Of a DNA stretch of 57,185 bases, positions 18,862 to 26,861 are shown in pieces; position 1 is the stretch's first letter; each line of letters begins with the position of its first letter. The position numbers and the translations under genes are program-made. The DNA is from Brevibacterium mcbrellneri ATCC 49030 (GTDB lineage: Bacteria > Actinomycetota > Actinomycetes > Actinomycetales > Brevibacteriaceae), in assembly GCF_000178455.1 (NCBI RefSeq), contig NZ_ADNU01000070.1, positions 1 through 57,185 on the forward strand. Direction: 5' to 3'. Under the pieces are notes generated by a model. That model saw only the letters and a program-made list of their open reading frames with translations, ran no database searches and was not told where the DNA came from.

Positions 18862-18906
18862 TTGACATCGTATTGTGATGTATCTTACATTCATTGTCAT
18901 TCAATG
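18862..18906 (+). promoter_or_regulatory. promoter and GntR-operator candidate of the permease operon
   Basis: TTGACA at 18862 and TTACAT at 18885 are spaced by 17 bases and give a plausible -35/-10 pair. Just downstream, CATTG-TCATT-CAATG (18892-18906) is a perfect inverted repeat of the size bound by GntR dimers, in the divergent gap between regulator and permease. Binding there would block transcription start. Confidence 0.5.
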
Positions 18907-18936
18907 GATTGAAAATAAACCAATGCGGAGGTTTGA

Positions 18937-20373
18937 ATGTCAAAGAAGATAGGCACCTCAACGGTTGAATCCGATTACCTCGCTAAACGACAGTTGCGAA
19001 AAGGCGCAGCGGGCTGGGTTCTTTTAGCAGGTTTGGGCGTCGCATATGTGATTTCGGGTGACTTCTCTGGGTGGAACCTGGGCCTGGCTCAAGGCGGTTG
19101 GGGAGGACTTGCAGTTGCTTTTGTCCTAATGGGCATCATGTATGTCTGCATGACACTCGGTTTAGCTGAACTGTCGTCGACTTTGCCGACCGCAGGTGCA
19201 GGTTACGGTTTCGCCAGACGTGCGCTCGGTCCGCTCGGCGGGTTCGTTACGGGAGCCGCAATTCTCATCGAATACACCATGGCGCCAGCAGCTATCTCGA
19301 CGTTTATTGCGGGCTATGTTCGTGCCCTCGGCATACTTCCCGAGGCAGTACCGGCATGGTCGATCTACCTCGTTGCCTACATCATTTTTGTGGGTATTCA
19401 CGTCTGGGGCGTGGGAGAAGCGCTCCGACTGATGTTCGTTATCACTGCGATTGCAGTCGTCGCACTGTTAGCTTTTGTACTAGGGATGGTATGGCACGTA
19501 GATGCCTCAAACATGTTCGACATTACTCCCGATGGTTCATTGGGATCAAGCGTCTACTTCCCCTACGGCGTATCTGGAATCCTTGCTTCGTTAGTGTTCG
19601 GAATCTGGTTCTTTCTCGCAATTGAAGGGGTTCCTCTTGCTGCTGAGGAATCAGCAAACCCTAAGAAGGATATGCCCCGCGGAATCATGGTTGCCATGGG
19701 CACGTTAGTCCTATCCGGTGCGCTGATGCTTATCATCGTCCCAGGTACGCTTGGAGCCAGCTCTGCCGGGGTTTCAGACAACCCGTTACCAGAAGCAGTG
19801 CGCTCAATTTACGGTAACAATTCGGTGCTCGCTACCTTTGTAAACTGGGCTGGCCTAGCTGGATTGGTAGCAAGCTTCTTCTCTATCATCTTCGCGTACT
19901 CGCGACAGCTTTTTGCCCTGTCTCGCGCCGGTTACTTGCCACGTTTTCTTTCGCTGACTGGTTCGAAGAAAACACCTTACTTAGCTTTGATCGTACCCGG
20001 CACGATAGGTTTCTCTCTCGCTGTTGTCACGGGAGGGACCGGAGGAATCCTCCTCAACGTGGCGGTGTTCGGTGCAACAGTCTCATATGTCTTGCTAAAC
20101 CTGTCTCACATCGTTCTGAGATTCAAAGAGCCTCAACTGAAACGCGGATACCGAACTCCCGGAGGAGCTGTAACGACTTCGGTCGCTTTGGTGCTCGCCC
20201 TCATCGCAGTCGTCGCGACGTTCTTTGTGGATATCAAAGCCGCTGGTATTGCGGCTGGGGTGCTCATGCTCTTCATCGCATACTTCTGGTTTTACTCACG
20301 GCGCCACCTCGTTGCCAAAGCCCCGGAAGAGGAATTCTCGAGTATTTCTGAGGCTGAATCCAAATTGAACTGA
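18937..20373 (+). CDS. Ethanolamine permease-like APC transporter
   Basis: A 478-residue amino acid/polyamine/organocation transporter with about 12 helices. The stretch YVISGDFSGWNLGLAQGGWG, then LGLAELSSTLPTAGAGYGFARRALGPLGGF and LIEYTMAPAA, closely follow ethanolamine permeases of the APC superfamily. It should import ethanolamine or a related amino alcohol or amine using the ion gradient. The ATG follows GGAGG. It opens the operon: the ligase gene follows after 79 bases. The substrate call is from family resemblance; a choline, putrescine or amino-acid substrate is not excluded. Confidence 0.85.
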   Translation: MSKKIGTSTVESDYLAKRQLRKGAAGWVLLAGLGVAYVISGDFSGWNLGLAQGGWGGLAVAFVLMGIMYVCMTLGLAELSSTLPTAGAGYGFARRALGPLGGFVTGAAILIEYTMAPAAISTFIAGYVRALGILPEAVPAWSIYLVAYIIFVGIHVWGVGEALRLMFVITAIAVVALLAFVLGMVWHVDASNMFDITPDGSLGSSVYFPYGVSGILASLVFGIWFFLAIEGVPLAAEESANPKKDMPRGIMVAMGTLVLSGALMLIIVPGTLGASSAGVSDNPLPEAVRSIYGNNSVLATFVNWAGLAGLVASFFSIIFAYSRQLFALSRAGYLPRFLSLTGSKKTPYLALIVPGTIGFSLAVVTGGTGGILLNVAVFGATVSYVLLNLSHIVLRFKEPQLKRGYRTPGGAVTTSVALVLALIAVVATFFVDIKAAGIAAGVLMLFIAYFWFYSRRHLVAKAPEEEFSSISEAESKLN

Positions 20374-20452
20374 CGCAACCAATGAAACGTCATAACCCCG
20401 CAACATCGTGCACCACGTGTAGAGAAAACATGTACGGAAAGGAAACTTGAAA

Positions 20453-21862
20453 ATGCAGATACCTACAAGCATCGGCGATTCGCAGCGTGTGTCAACAGGG
20501 TCAAATCCCGCTTCGTTTATTACAGAAGACGAGCTTCGTGTCCTCGTTGACGAGGGGGAAGTCGATACTGTCGTCATGGCTTTTACAGATGCCCAGGGGC
20601 GTCTTCAGGGAAAGAGATTAAGCGGACGTTTTTTCGTTGATGAAGCCATGCATCATGGATCTGAAGGTTGCAACTACTTGCTCGCTGTCGACGTCGACAT
20701 GAACACCGTCGACGGTTACGAGATTTCCTCGTGGGCCAAAGGCTATGGCGACCTTGTTATGCGGCCCGACCTATCGACTATCCGTCGTATTCCGTGGCAA
20801 CCGGGAACTGTTTTGGTTACGTGCGACATAGAATTGACCGATGGCAGTGTAGCGGAAGTGTCGCCACGACAAGTCCTTGCTCGTCAGGTGCGCCGACTGG
20901 AAGAACGCGGGATAAGAGCTTTCGCCGGAACTGAGCTCGAATTCATTAGTTTTGATACAAACTACGAAGATGCGTGGGCGCGTGGTTACCGAAACTTAAC
21001 CCCTTCGAACCAGTACAACGTTGACTATTCACTTCTGGGAACCGCGCGTGTTGAGCCACTGTTGCGCGATATTCGCAACTCGATGGCAGGAGCCGGTATG
21101 TACGTGGAATGTGCAAAAGGTGAGTGCAATCTCGGGCAACACGAAATCACGTTTAAGTATGACGACGTCATACGAACGTGTGACAATCACGCTGTCTATA
21201 AGAACGGTGCAAAAGAAATTGCGGCTCAGCATGGTAAGGCCATTACTTTCATGGCGAAATACAACGAAGCTGAGGGATCAAGCTGTCATATCCATTTGAG
21301 CTTTCGTGACCTCGATGGTTCCCCGATCATGGCTGGAGACCGGGAGCACGGTTTTTCTAAGCTCATGGAGCATTTTATTGCGGGTCAAGTAGCTTGTATT
21401 GAGGAATTCACATATTTCTTTGCGCCGAACATCAACTCATATAAGCGTTATGTGGAAGGCTCGTTCGCACCAACAGCAATTGCTTGGGGGCTGGATAATC
21501 GCTCATGTGCGTTTAGGGTCGTCGGTTCTGGTGAGTCGCTCAGGGTCGAGGGGCGTGTTGGCGGAGCTGACCTCAACCCGTACCTTGCCGTTGCGGCAAT
21601 GATCGCAGCGGGGCTTTACGGAATCGAAAACGAGCTCGAGATGCCAGCAGTTACAGATGGCAACGCGTATGTTCAAGGGTTGCGTCATCTGCCCACCTCC
21701 CTAAGAGATGCACGCGATTTGCTGGCGAACTCGGACAAGGCGCGTGAAGCATTTGGAAATGAAGTAGTAGAGCATTATGCGCATGCTGCGTCAGTTGAAG
21801 TGGAGCAATTTAGTGCGGCAGTGACTGACTGGGAAAGGGTGCGTGGATTTGAGCGCCTCTAG
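20453..21862 (+). CDS. Glutamine-synthetase-like gamma-glutamylamide ligase (GlnA4/PuuA type)
   Basis: A 469-residue ATP-dependent ligase of the glutamine synthetase fold. The catalytic domain shows FAGTELEFI, CAKGECNLGQHEITFKYDD (metal-binding Glu and His), SSCHIHLSF, NSYKRYVEGSFAPTAIAWG and NRSCAFRVVG. The adenylylation loop of true GlnA (NLYxLPPEE) is absent: the corresponding place reads GNAYVQGLRHLPTSL. Together with the amine permease and C26 hydrolase, this points to gamma-glutamylation of an amine such as ethanolamine rather than ammonia assimilation. The ATG at 20453 fits AAAGGAA; a TTG two codons upstream is possible. The next gene overlaps its end by 20 bases. Confidence 0.88.
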   Translation: MQIPTSIGDSQRVSTGSNPASFITEDELRVLVDEGEVDTVVMAFTDAQGRLQGKRLSGRFFVDEAMHHGSEGCNYLLAVDVDMNTVDGYEISSWAKGYGDLVMRPDLSTIRRIPWQPGTVLVTCDIELTDGSVAEVSPRQVLARQVRRLEERGIRAFAGTELEFISFDTNYEDAWARGYRNLTPSNQYNVDYSLLGTARVEPLLRDIRNSMAGAGMYVECAKGECNLGQHEITFKYDDVIRTCDNHAVYKNGAKEIAAQHGKAITFMAKYNEAEGSSCHIHLSFRDLDGSPIMAGDREHGFSKLMEHFIAGQVACIEEFTYFFAPNINSYKRYVEGSFAPTAIAWGLDNRSCAFRVVGSGESLRVEGRVGGADLNPYLAVAAMIAAGLYGIENELEMPAVTDGNAYVQGLRHLPTSLRDARDLLANSDKAREAFGNEVVEHYAHAASVEVEQFSAAVTDWERVRGFERL

Positions 21863-22658
21863 CAATTCTGCCGAAACATTACATGGCTCTGTGATGGGCG
21901 GCACGCGGCCGATTATCGGTATTACGACTTACCGTCAACCTGCTAGTTGGGGCGCCTGGAATGATGTTGAAGCGGCTTTGGTGCCAAGCGATTACGTTGG
22001 CATGGTCGCGGACGCCGGAGGGACTCCGATTCTTTTGCCTCCTGTAGGTAATGACGTGACGGTCCTCGATCGTGTTGACGGTCTGATTTTTTCAGGCGGT
22101 GCCGACATCGATCCACATAGATATGGTGCCGATCCGCACCCGTTGACGCGGCCACAACCTCACCGTGACGCGTGGGAGTTTCCTTTGTTGCAACAGGCGC
22201 TGACATTGCAACTTCCGGTCTTAGGAATATGTAGAGGAATGCAGCTCATTAATGTTGCGTTGGGAGGAACCCTTCACCAGCATCTTCCCGAGGTTGTTGG
22301 CCACACGAACTATCAGCCAGCTCCCGGAGAGTATGGAACGGCCGATGTCGTAACCAGAGAATCGACACTTGCACGTCAGATTCTTGGAAAGAGCGCCAGT
22401 GTCGCTTGTTACCACCACCAAAGTGTTGACAAGGTTGCGCCTTGTCTGCAGGTGACTGCCCAAGCTTCAGACGGAACAATCGAGGTTTTAGAGCCAGGCG
22501 AGAGCTTCCAGGGTGGTTGGTTGCTTGCTGTGCAATGGCACCCCGAACACACGCGCAAAGATATGCGAATTGTCTCTGGACTTGTGTCTGCGGCATCAAG
22601 AAGTGGGCGACGTGCGCACGCGCTTTCGGCCGCTGGCAACGAACGTGTGGTCAGCTGA
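21843..22658 (+). CDS. Gamma-glutamyl-gamma-aminobutyrate hydrolase family protein (peptidase C26)
   Basis: A 271-residue class I amidotransferase-fold hydrolase like PuuD. The nucleophile is C130 in LGICRGMQLINVALGG, and the dyad is completed by H233/E235 in AVQWHPEH. DGLIFSGGADIDPHRY is the typical PuuD oxyanion loop. It cleaves gamma-glutamyl amides to glutamate plus the free amine product, the last step of the gamma-glutamylated route. GTG at 21843 has GGAAAGGG before it and overlaps the ligase gene by 20 bases; ATG at 21894 lacks a ribosome-binding site. It is translationally linked to the ligase and upstream of the aldehyde dehydrogenase. Confidence 0.9.
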   Translation: MDLSASSNSAETLHGSVMGGTRPIIGITTYRQPASWGAWNDVEAALVPSDYVGMVADAGGTPILLPPVGNDVTVLDRVDGLIFSGGADIDPHRYGADPHPLTRPQPHRDAWEFPLLQQALTLQLPVLGICRGMQLINVALGGTLHQHLPEVVGHTNYQPAPGEYGTADVVTRESTLARQILGKSASVACYHHQSVDKVAPCLQVTAQASDGTIEVLEPGESFQGGWLLAVQWHPEHTRKDMRIVSGLVSAASRSGRRAHALSAAGNERVVS

Positions 22659-22679
22659 TTTGAAAATGAACGGAGTCCA

Positions 22680-24044
22680 ATGAACACGTACACAGTCATT
22701 AACCCAGCAACCGAAGAAGCCATTCGTGAGGTCGAACTTGCGGATGAGCCCACAACAGATAGGGCTATTGTGGCCGCCCACGAGGCCTTTCAACGCTGGC
22801 GTCACACAGCGCCGGGGGAACGTGCGCGGTTGCTTCGGGCGTTCGCAGACAGTGTAGAAAATCATATCGATGAACTTGCAGACCTAGAGGTGGCAAATGC
22901 TGGTCACACAATTTCAAATGCTAGATGGGAAGCGGGGAACGTCCGTGATGTGCTGGAGTACTTCGCTGGCATGCCAGAGAGGCTATGTGGAAAGCAAATA
23001 CCGGTAGAAGGCGGAATTGACATCACATTTCACGAGCCGCTTGGAGTTGTCGGTGTCATTGTTCCGTGGAATTTCCCTATGCCCATCGCAGCATGGGGGT
23101 TTGCGCCGGCCCTCGCTGCTGGTAATACCGTTGTGCTCAAGCCGGCTGAAGTGACTCCACTTACTGCGATGAGGTTAGGTGAGTTGGCGCTAGAGGCTGG
23201 TATTCCTGAAGGTGTGCTCACGATTGTGCCAGGTAAGGGGTCGGTCGTGGGAGGACGATTCGTGACTCATCCACTTGTGCGGAAAGTTGTTTTTACGGGA
23301 TCGACAGAAGTGGGTAAACGCATCATGGCCGGGTGTGCCAGCCAGGTGAAGAACGTCACACTTGAACTCGGCGGGAAGAATGCGAATATTGTTTTTTCGG
23401 ACGCGGACGTTGTGGCTGCCGCCAAGGCTGCACCTGGCGGAGTCTTTGATAACGCAGGACAGGATTGCTGTTCGCGGTCACGCCTTTTGGTGCACTCGGA
23501 CATCTATGACGATTTCATGGCAGCGCTACAAGAGTCAGTTTCTGCTTTCACTTGTATGAACCCGCTGGACGAAGCTGCCGATATGGGTCCGTTGGTAACC
23601 GCAGCGCACAGGGACTCTGTAGCACAGTATGTGAACGAATCCGATGTCGCGTTTTCTGGGTCGTGTCCCTCGGGACCGGGTTTCTGGTTTCCTCCCACTG
23701 TTATTGAGGTGAATGACCTAAAAGCGCGACACTTTAACGAGGAAATATTTGGCCCGGTCCTTTCAGTGACACGTTTCACAGAAGAGCGGGAAGCCATAGA
23801 AATCGTGAACAATACAGACTATGGCCTTTCTGGATCGATCTGGACTTCAAACCTCGATCGGGCACTTCGCGTCTCGCGTGCAGTAGACGCGGGAAATCTC
23901 TCTGTTAATTCGCACTCGTCTGTGCGTTATTGGACGCCGTTCGGTGGTTTCAAACAGTCGGGACTGGGTCGCGAACTCGGACCCGATGCCGTCCAGGCTT
24001 TCACAGAAGAGAAAAACGTCTTTATCGCGTTCGAAGACAACTAA
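22680..24044 (+). CDS. NAD(P)-dependent aldehyde dehydrogenase (gamma-glutamyl aldehyde type)
   Basis: A 454-residue aldehyde dehydrogenase. VIVPWNFPMP and GNTVVLKPAEVTPL bind the cofactor, VFTGSTEVGKRI lies in the Rossmann domain, LELGGKNANIVF carries the catalytic Glu, and DNAGQDCCSRSRLLV contains the nucleophile Cys. The end FGGFKQSGLGRELG is standard. In this operon it would oxidise the gamma-glutamylated aldehyde to the acid (gamma-glutamyl-glycine if the substrate is ethanolamine). It starts 21 bases after the hydrolase with GGAG in front. Length is slightly below the usual 475-500 because the N-terminus is short. Confidence 0.9.
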   Translation: MNTYTVINPATEEAIREVELADEPTTDRAIVAAHEAFQRWRHTAPGERARLLRAFADSVENHIDELADLEVANAGHTISNARWEAGNVRDVLEYFAGMPERLCGKQIPVEGGIDITFHEPLGVVGVIVPWNFPMPIAAWGFAPALAAGNTVVLKPAEVTPLTAMRLGELALEAGIPEGVLTIVPGKGSVVGGRFVTHPLVRKVVFTGSTEVGKRIMAGCASQVKNVTLELGGKNANIVFSDADVVAAAKAAPGGVFDNAGQDCCSRSRLLVHSDIYDDFMAALQESVSAFTCMNPLDEAADMGPLVTAAHRDSVAQYVNESDVAFSGSCPSGPGFWFPPTVIEVNDLKARHFNEEIFGPVLSVTRFTEEREAIEIVNNTDYGLSGSIWTSNLDRALRVSRAVDAGNLSVNSHSSVRYWTPFGGFKQSGLGRELGPDAVQAFTEEKNVFIAFEDN

Positions 24045-24097
24045 TACATGGTTGACAACCATTAATCGTCAAATCATAGAAATTAGAAAGGTGAAAA

Positions 24098-24880
24098 ATG
24101 AACAGTAGCATCGTCTCAAATCGGATGAAAGATAAAGTATGCGTCATTACCGGGGGCGCTTCTGGGATCGGCTTAGCAAGCGCAAAGCGCCTAGTTGCAG
24201 AGGGTGGCGTGGTTGTCATTGCGGACCTGGATGAGACTAAGGGGTCAGAGGTAGCAAACGAGCTGGGCGGCATGTTCGTAAAGACTAATGTCGCTGACGA
24301 AGACAGTGTGCGAAATCTCTTTAGCCAGGTTATCGAGCATTACGAACGCGTTGACGTTGCCTTTAACAATGCGGGCATTAATCCTAATGAAGATAACTCG
24401 GTTTTGACGACAGATCTTTCGGTGTGGGCGAAAGTTCAGACTGTGAATCTGACATCGGTGTACTTATGTTGCAAATACGCGCTTGAGCAAATGGTGAAGC
24501 AGAAGTCTGGGTCAATCATCAACACCGCATCTTTTGTTGCCCTTATGGGGGCAGCTACATCGCAGATTTCGTATTCAGCGTCGAAAGGTGGGGTACTGTC
24601 CATGAGTCGTGAATTGGGTGTGCAATTTGCGAAAAAGGGGATTCGTGTCAATGCTCTGTGCCCCGGACCAGTAAATACGCCGTTGCTCCGTGAACTGTTT
24701 GCGAAAGATCCTGTGCAAGCACAACGCCGTCTTGTCCACGTGCCTCGTGGCCGTTTTGGTGAACCAGAAGAAATTGCCGCCGCTGTCGCATTTTTGGCGA
24801 GTGACGATGCAAGTTTTGTGAATGCCGCGACGTTTACAGTGGACGGTGGTATTTCCGCCGCGTACGTTACGGCCGAATAG
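24098..24880 (+). CDS. SDR-family oxidoreductase
   Basis: A 260-residue classical short-chain dehydrogenase/reductase. The nucleotide loop GGASGIGLASAK is at residues 19-30, NNAG follows in VDVAFNNAGINPN, the active site has a Ser in NTASF and Tyr/Lys in ISYSASKGG, and the end VNAATFTVDGGISAAY is typical. In the operon an alcohol dehydrogenase is exactly what a gamma-glutamylated amino alcohol would need before the aldehyde dehydrogenase acts. That assignment is by context; family motifs give no substrate. ATG follows AAAGGTG. Confidence 0.88.
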   Translation: MNSSIVSNRMKDKVCVITGGASGIGLASAKRLVAEGGVVVIADLDETKGSEVANELGGMFVKTNVADEDSVRNLFSQVIEHYERVDVAFNNAGINPNEDNSVLTTDLSVWAKVQTVNLTSVYLCCKYALEQMVKQKSGSIINTASFVALMGAATSQISYSASKGGVLSMSRELGVQFAKKGIRVNALCPGPVNTPLLRELFAKDPVQAQRRLVHVPRGRFGEPEEIAAAVAFLASDDASFVNAATFTVDGGISAAYVTAE

Positions 24881-24888
24881 AAACGTGC

Positions 24889-24914
24889 GGTGCCGACCTT
24901 TACGGCTCGGCACC
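24889..24914 (+). terminator. hairpin between SDR and amidotransferase genes
   Basis: GGTGCCGA pairs with TCGGCACC around a 10-base loop. No T-run follows, so it could be a weak terminator or an RNA-stabilising element lowering expression of the last gene. Confidence 0.45.
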
Positions 24915-24966
24915 TCACAGTCGTCTGCTCTAGCGGCTAAAACAGTTCTGGCAGTTAGTGAGAAAA

Positions 24967-25689
24967 ATGCACACGCGGATTGTGCTCATTGAGCACGAAA
25001 ATGGGACCGGTCCACAGCGTTTTGGGCGTTGGCTCCAAGATGCAGGGGCTCAAACGGAGGTCATACGCCCGTACAAAGGGGAAAAGGTTCCTGAGCCGGA
25101 AACATTTCTGAAAGGAGGAGACGGGCTCATTGTTCTTGGAGGTGCGGCGAGTGCCTGCGAGGATGCCCAAAACCCGTGGTTTCGAGCTACAAAAAAACTA
25201 CTTGTCGCTTCAGCGGAAGGTTACTTTCCGAGCCTTAATATCTGTTTGGGCGGGCAAATGCTTGCTGTTGCAACCGGTGGAGGCATACGAAAACGTCCGC
25301 ACCCGCAGTATGGCGTATACACGATCACGCCACTTGCTCCATGCGAAGATGATCCCGTTTGGTCATGTCTCGCTCCATCGACGCCGGTAATCCTGTACCA
25401 CGGCGACGAAATAATCTTGCCACAAGGTGCCACTCATCTGGCATCTGGATCAGACTCTCCCAATCAGTTGTTTCGAATCGGTAGGTGTGCCTGGGGAACT
25501 CAGTTTCACCCTGAATCTACCGGTAACCAGTTAGCCACCTGGTTCGCAAGCAACCAAGACGCTTCTGTGGGTTCCGCCGAAATTGTTCGTGCTGTTAAGG
25601 CGCATGAAAATGAAATCGAAACAGCAATGCGGCCAGTTGCAGAAGCATTCGTCAGATACTGTCGCGAGTTTCGCGAAGCACTGGTATAG
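24967..25689 (+). CDS. Class I glutamine amidotransferase (GMP-synthase-like GATase)
   Basis: A 240-residue stand-alone class I glutamine amidotransferase. The nucleophile is C93 in NICLGGQMLA, and the dyad is H181/E183 in TQFHPES. GGDGLIVLGGAAS is the oxyanion region. Enzymes of this group act on gamma-glutamyl compounds or glutamine. Its place at the end of a gamma-glutamylation operon suggests a second gamma-glutamyl hydrolase or a transglutamylating variant. The start is uncertain: ATG at 24967 and GTG at 24958 are both possible and neither has a strong ribosome-binding site. The gene ends 46 bases before the distal tRNA-Met repeat. Confidence 0.82.
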   Translation: MHTRIVLIEHENGTGPQRFGRWLQDAGAQTEVIRPYKGEKVPEPETFLKGGDGLIVLGGAASACEDAQNPWFRATKKLLVASAEGYFPSLNICLGGQMLAVATGGGIRKRPHPQYGVYTITPLAPCEDDPVWSCLAPSTPVILYHGDEIILPQGATHLASGSDSPNQLFRIGRCAWGTQFHPESTGNQLATWFASNQDASVGSAEIVRAVKAHENEIETAMRPVAEAFVRYCREFREALV

Positions 25690-25735
25690 CCGCATGCGCT
25701 CTGCAATGAGGCCGACCGTTGCGGAAGCTGTTGTG

Positions 25736-25790
25736 GCGAACGACTCATATTCGTGAGGTCGCGGGATCGAGTCCCGCCTCCGCTACCACA
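25736..25790 (+). repeat. tRNA-Met 3'-end remnant (distal attachment-site candidate)
   Basis: Fifty-five bases match the tRNA-Met genes from the anticodon arm to CCA with two mismatches, both in the anticodon stem-loop region, and the last 40 (25751-25790) are exact. No 5' half precedes it, so it cannot make a tRNA. The two changes break the anticodon stem pair and alter the loop, consistent with decay after loss of function. Confidence 0.85.
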
Positions 25791-25793
25791 CAA

Positions 25794-25830
25794 ACAAGGT
25801 CAGCTCTAAAGTGAGCTGGCCTTGTGTGGT
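25794..25830 (+). terminator. terminator behind the tRNA-Met remnant
   Basis: ACAAGGTCAGCTC pairs with GAGCTGGCCTTGT around TAAAGT. It may be the original terminator of the tRNA-Met gene before the island entered. Confidence 0.65.
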
Positions 25831-26031
25831 TTCTGGCCGAGGTGTGGAACAGAGAGTCTCGGCAGTCGAAGGGTCGCGCGTGCGGGTGTTCTGCGTTGGT
25901 AGACTCTGGATGCTCGGTTTCTCGAAATGTTTTTAGTCTTTGAGTGAATCAGCCGGTTGTAACTTTTGTGTCGTAACGCCGAGCAAAGCTGTTGATCTAT
26001 CTTCTTGAGTTTCGTTTTGAGGAGCCCTCGC

Positions 26032-26421
26032 ATGTCGTTCGCCCCTGTTCGTTTTGTGTCTGCCGCGACTCTTGCTGTCGCCCTGCTGGTCACCGGGTCG
26101 GTGGCCACATCTGCTCCAGCAGAAGCTGCTCCCCGCGCCAAAAAGTGCGCGGTCTCGGTGTCAAAAAAGAACCCCAAGCAATTCTCGACCACATCGGTGA
26201 ACGTGTCGAAGGTTGGTAAGGAGGCTAAGGTTTCAGTCTCAGCCAAGTACAAGACCACCACTAACACCAAACGCACCGCTGCAAATTCCCGTGGAAAGGC
26301 AACGGTGAAGTACAACGTGTATGGTGCGACCCCTAATCGCAAGGTTAACGTGACAGTTGTGGCCACGAAAGGTAAGAGCCGTTGGGTATGCTCGACTTCG
26401 TTCACTCCGCGGAGGCGGTAA
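26032..26421 (+). CDS. Small secreted basic protein, unknown function
   Basis: A 129-residue protein with a clear Sec signal peptide: FAPVRFVSAATLAVALLV followed by a likely cleavage after APAEAA near residue 33. The mature part is lysine-, threonine- and valine-rich, with two cysteines (KKCAVSV and WVCSTSF) that may form a disulfide joining the ends of a small beta domain, and it ends FTPRRR. I do not recognise the family. ATG at 26032 follows GAGGAG; upstream in-frame codons are ignored. It is monocistronic with its own terminator and lies just outside the tRNA-Met island. Confidence 0.72.
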   Translation: MSFAPVRFVSAATLAVALLVTGSVATSAPAEAAPRAKKCAVSVSKKNPKQFSTTSVNVSKVGKEAKVSVSAKYKTTTNTKRTAANSRGKATVKYNVYGATPNRKVNVTVVATKGKSRWVCSTSFTPRRR

Positions 26422-26439
26422 GAATCCCTTCTTGCTTTG

Positions 26440-26485
26440 AAAGCTGCCACGTTCGGATCCTCTCCGGATGTGGCAGCTTTGTTTT
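26440..26485 (+). terminator. terminator after the secreted protein gene
   Basis: AAAGCTGCCAC pairs with GTGGCAGCTTT, with an inner GGATC/GGAT region, followed by GTTTT. Confidence 0.85.
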
Positions 26486-26550
26486 CGTCCAAACGCGTCG
26501 AATTCCCGCATGCGCTAGTGTTGGATCATCCCCAACTCAAAGGACAGAAC

Positions 26551-26757
26551 ATGGTAGCCACACTGTTCGTCGTAGATTACTTCCTCATCGGATTCATTGC
26601 GTTCGCAGTCCTTTTGGCGCTCGTGTTTATTGTGGGCGTGCTGCTCATCATTTTTGTTCTCCCCGGCAGATCCGCGGCTCGGCGTCGACGCGATCGCCGT
26701 AATTACCGTCGCCGCAAGCTCACTGAATTCGTGTTTGACGTCCTCGACCGCGGGTAG
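26551..26757 (+). CDS. Small single-pass membrane protein with basic tail
   Basis: A 68-residue protein: one or two closely spaced hydrophobic stretches (about residues 3-40, FLIGFIAFAVLLALVFIVG) followed by an Arg-rich tail (ARRRRDRRNYRRRK). The ATG has AAAGGAC six bases upstream. Such tiny proteins are easily missed; the coding call rests on the ribosome-binding site, the clean topology and the positive-inside tail. The function is unknown. It precedes the LuxR regulator by 180 bases. Confidence 0.55.
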   Translation: MVATLFVVDYFLIGFIAFAVLLALVFIVGVLLIIFVLPGRSAARRRRDRRNYRRRKLTEFVFDVLDRG

Positions 26758-26861
26758 TCAAACGCCTCGTCTACGTCGTGTCGCTTTACTGTCTCACTCT
26801 GCGCAATAAAGGGGTGTGCATTCGCGCAATTCCGGCTTATACTAACCGAAACCTCGATTGC

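Larger units (their letters stand above)
16163..25790. mobile_element. probable genomic island in tRNA-Met
   Basis: An exact 40-base repeat of the tRNA-Met 3' end bounds the segment (16163-16202 and 25751-25790), the pattern left when an integrase uses a tRNA 3' end as attachment site. Beyond the distal copy another terminator follows, which could be the original one of the tRNA. The enclosed genes look more A+T-rich by eye than their flanks and encode an accessory catabolic pathway. No integrase or excisionase gene is visible, so the island would be a relic that cannot move by itself. The extra complete tRNA-Met inside suggests two events. Confidence 0.6.

Noticed and set aside
20453..21862. 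Primary glutamine synthetase GlnA
   Set aside because: The adenylylation-loop signature of GlnA is missing and the neighbours are amine permease, aldehyde dehydrogenase and C26 hydrolase, so a gamma-glutamylamide ligase fits better.
25736..25790. A third tRNA-Met gene
   Set aside because: Only the 3' portion is present and two changes hit the anticodon arm. It is a repeat remnant, not a tRNA gene.
25806..26492. 228-residue minus-strand frame over the secreted protein gene
   Set aside because: No ribosome-binding site or known motif; it overlaps the plus-strand gene with a signal peptide, good ribosome-binding site and terminator.
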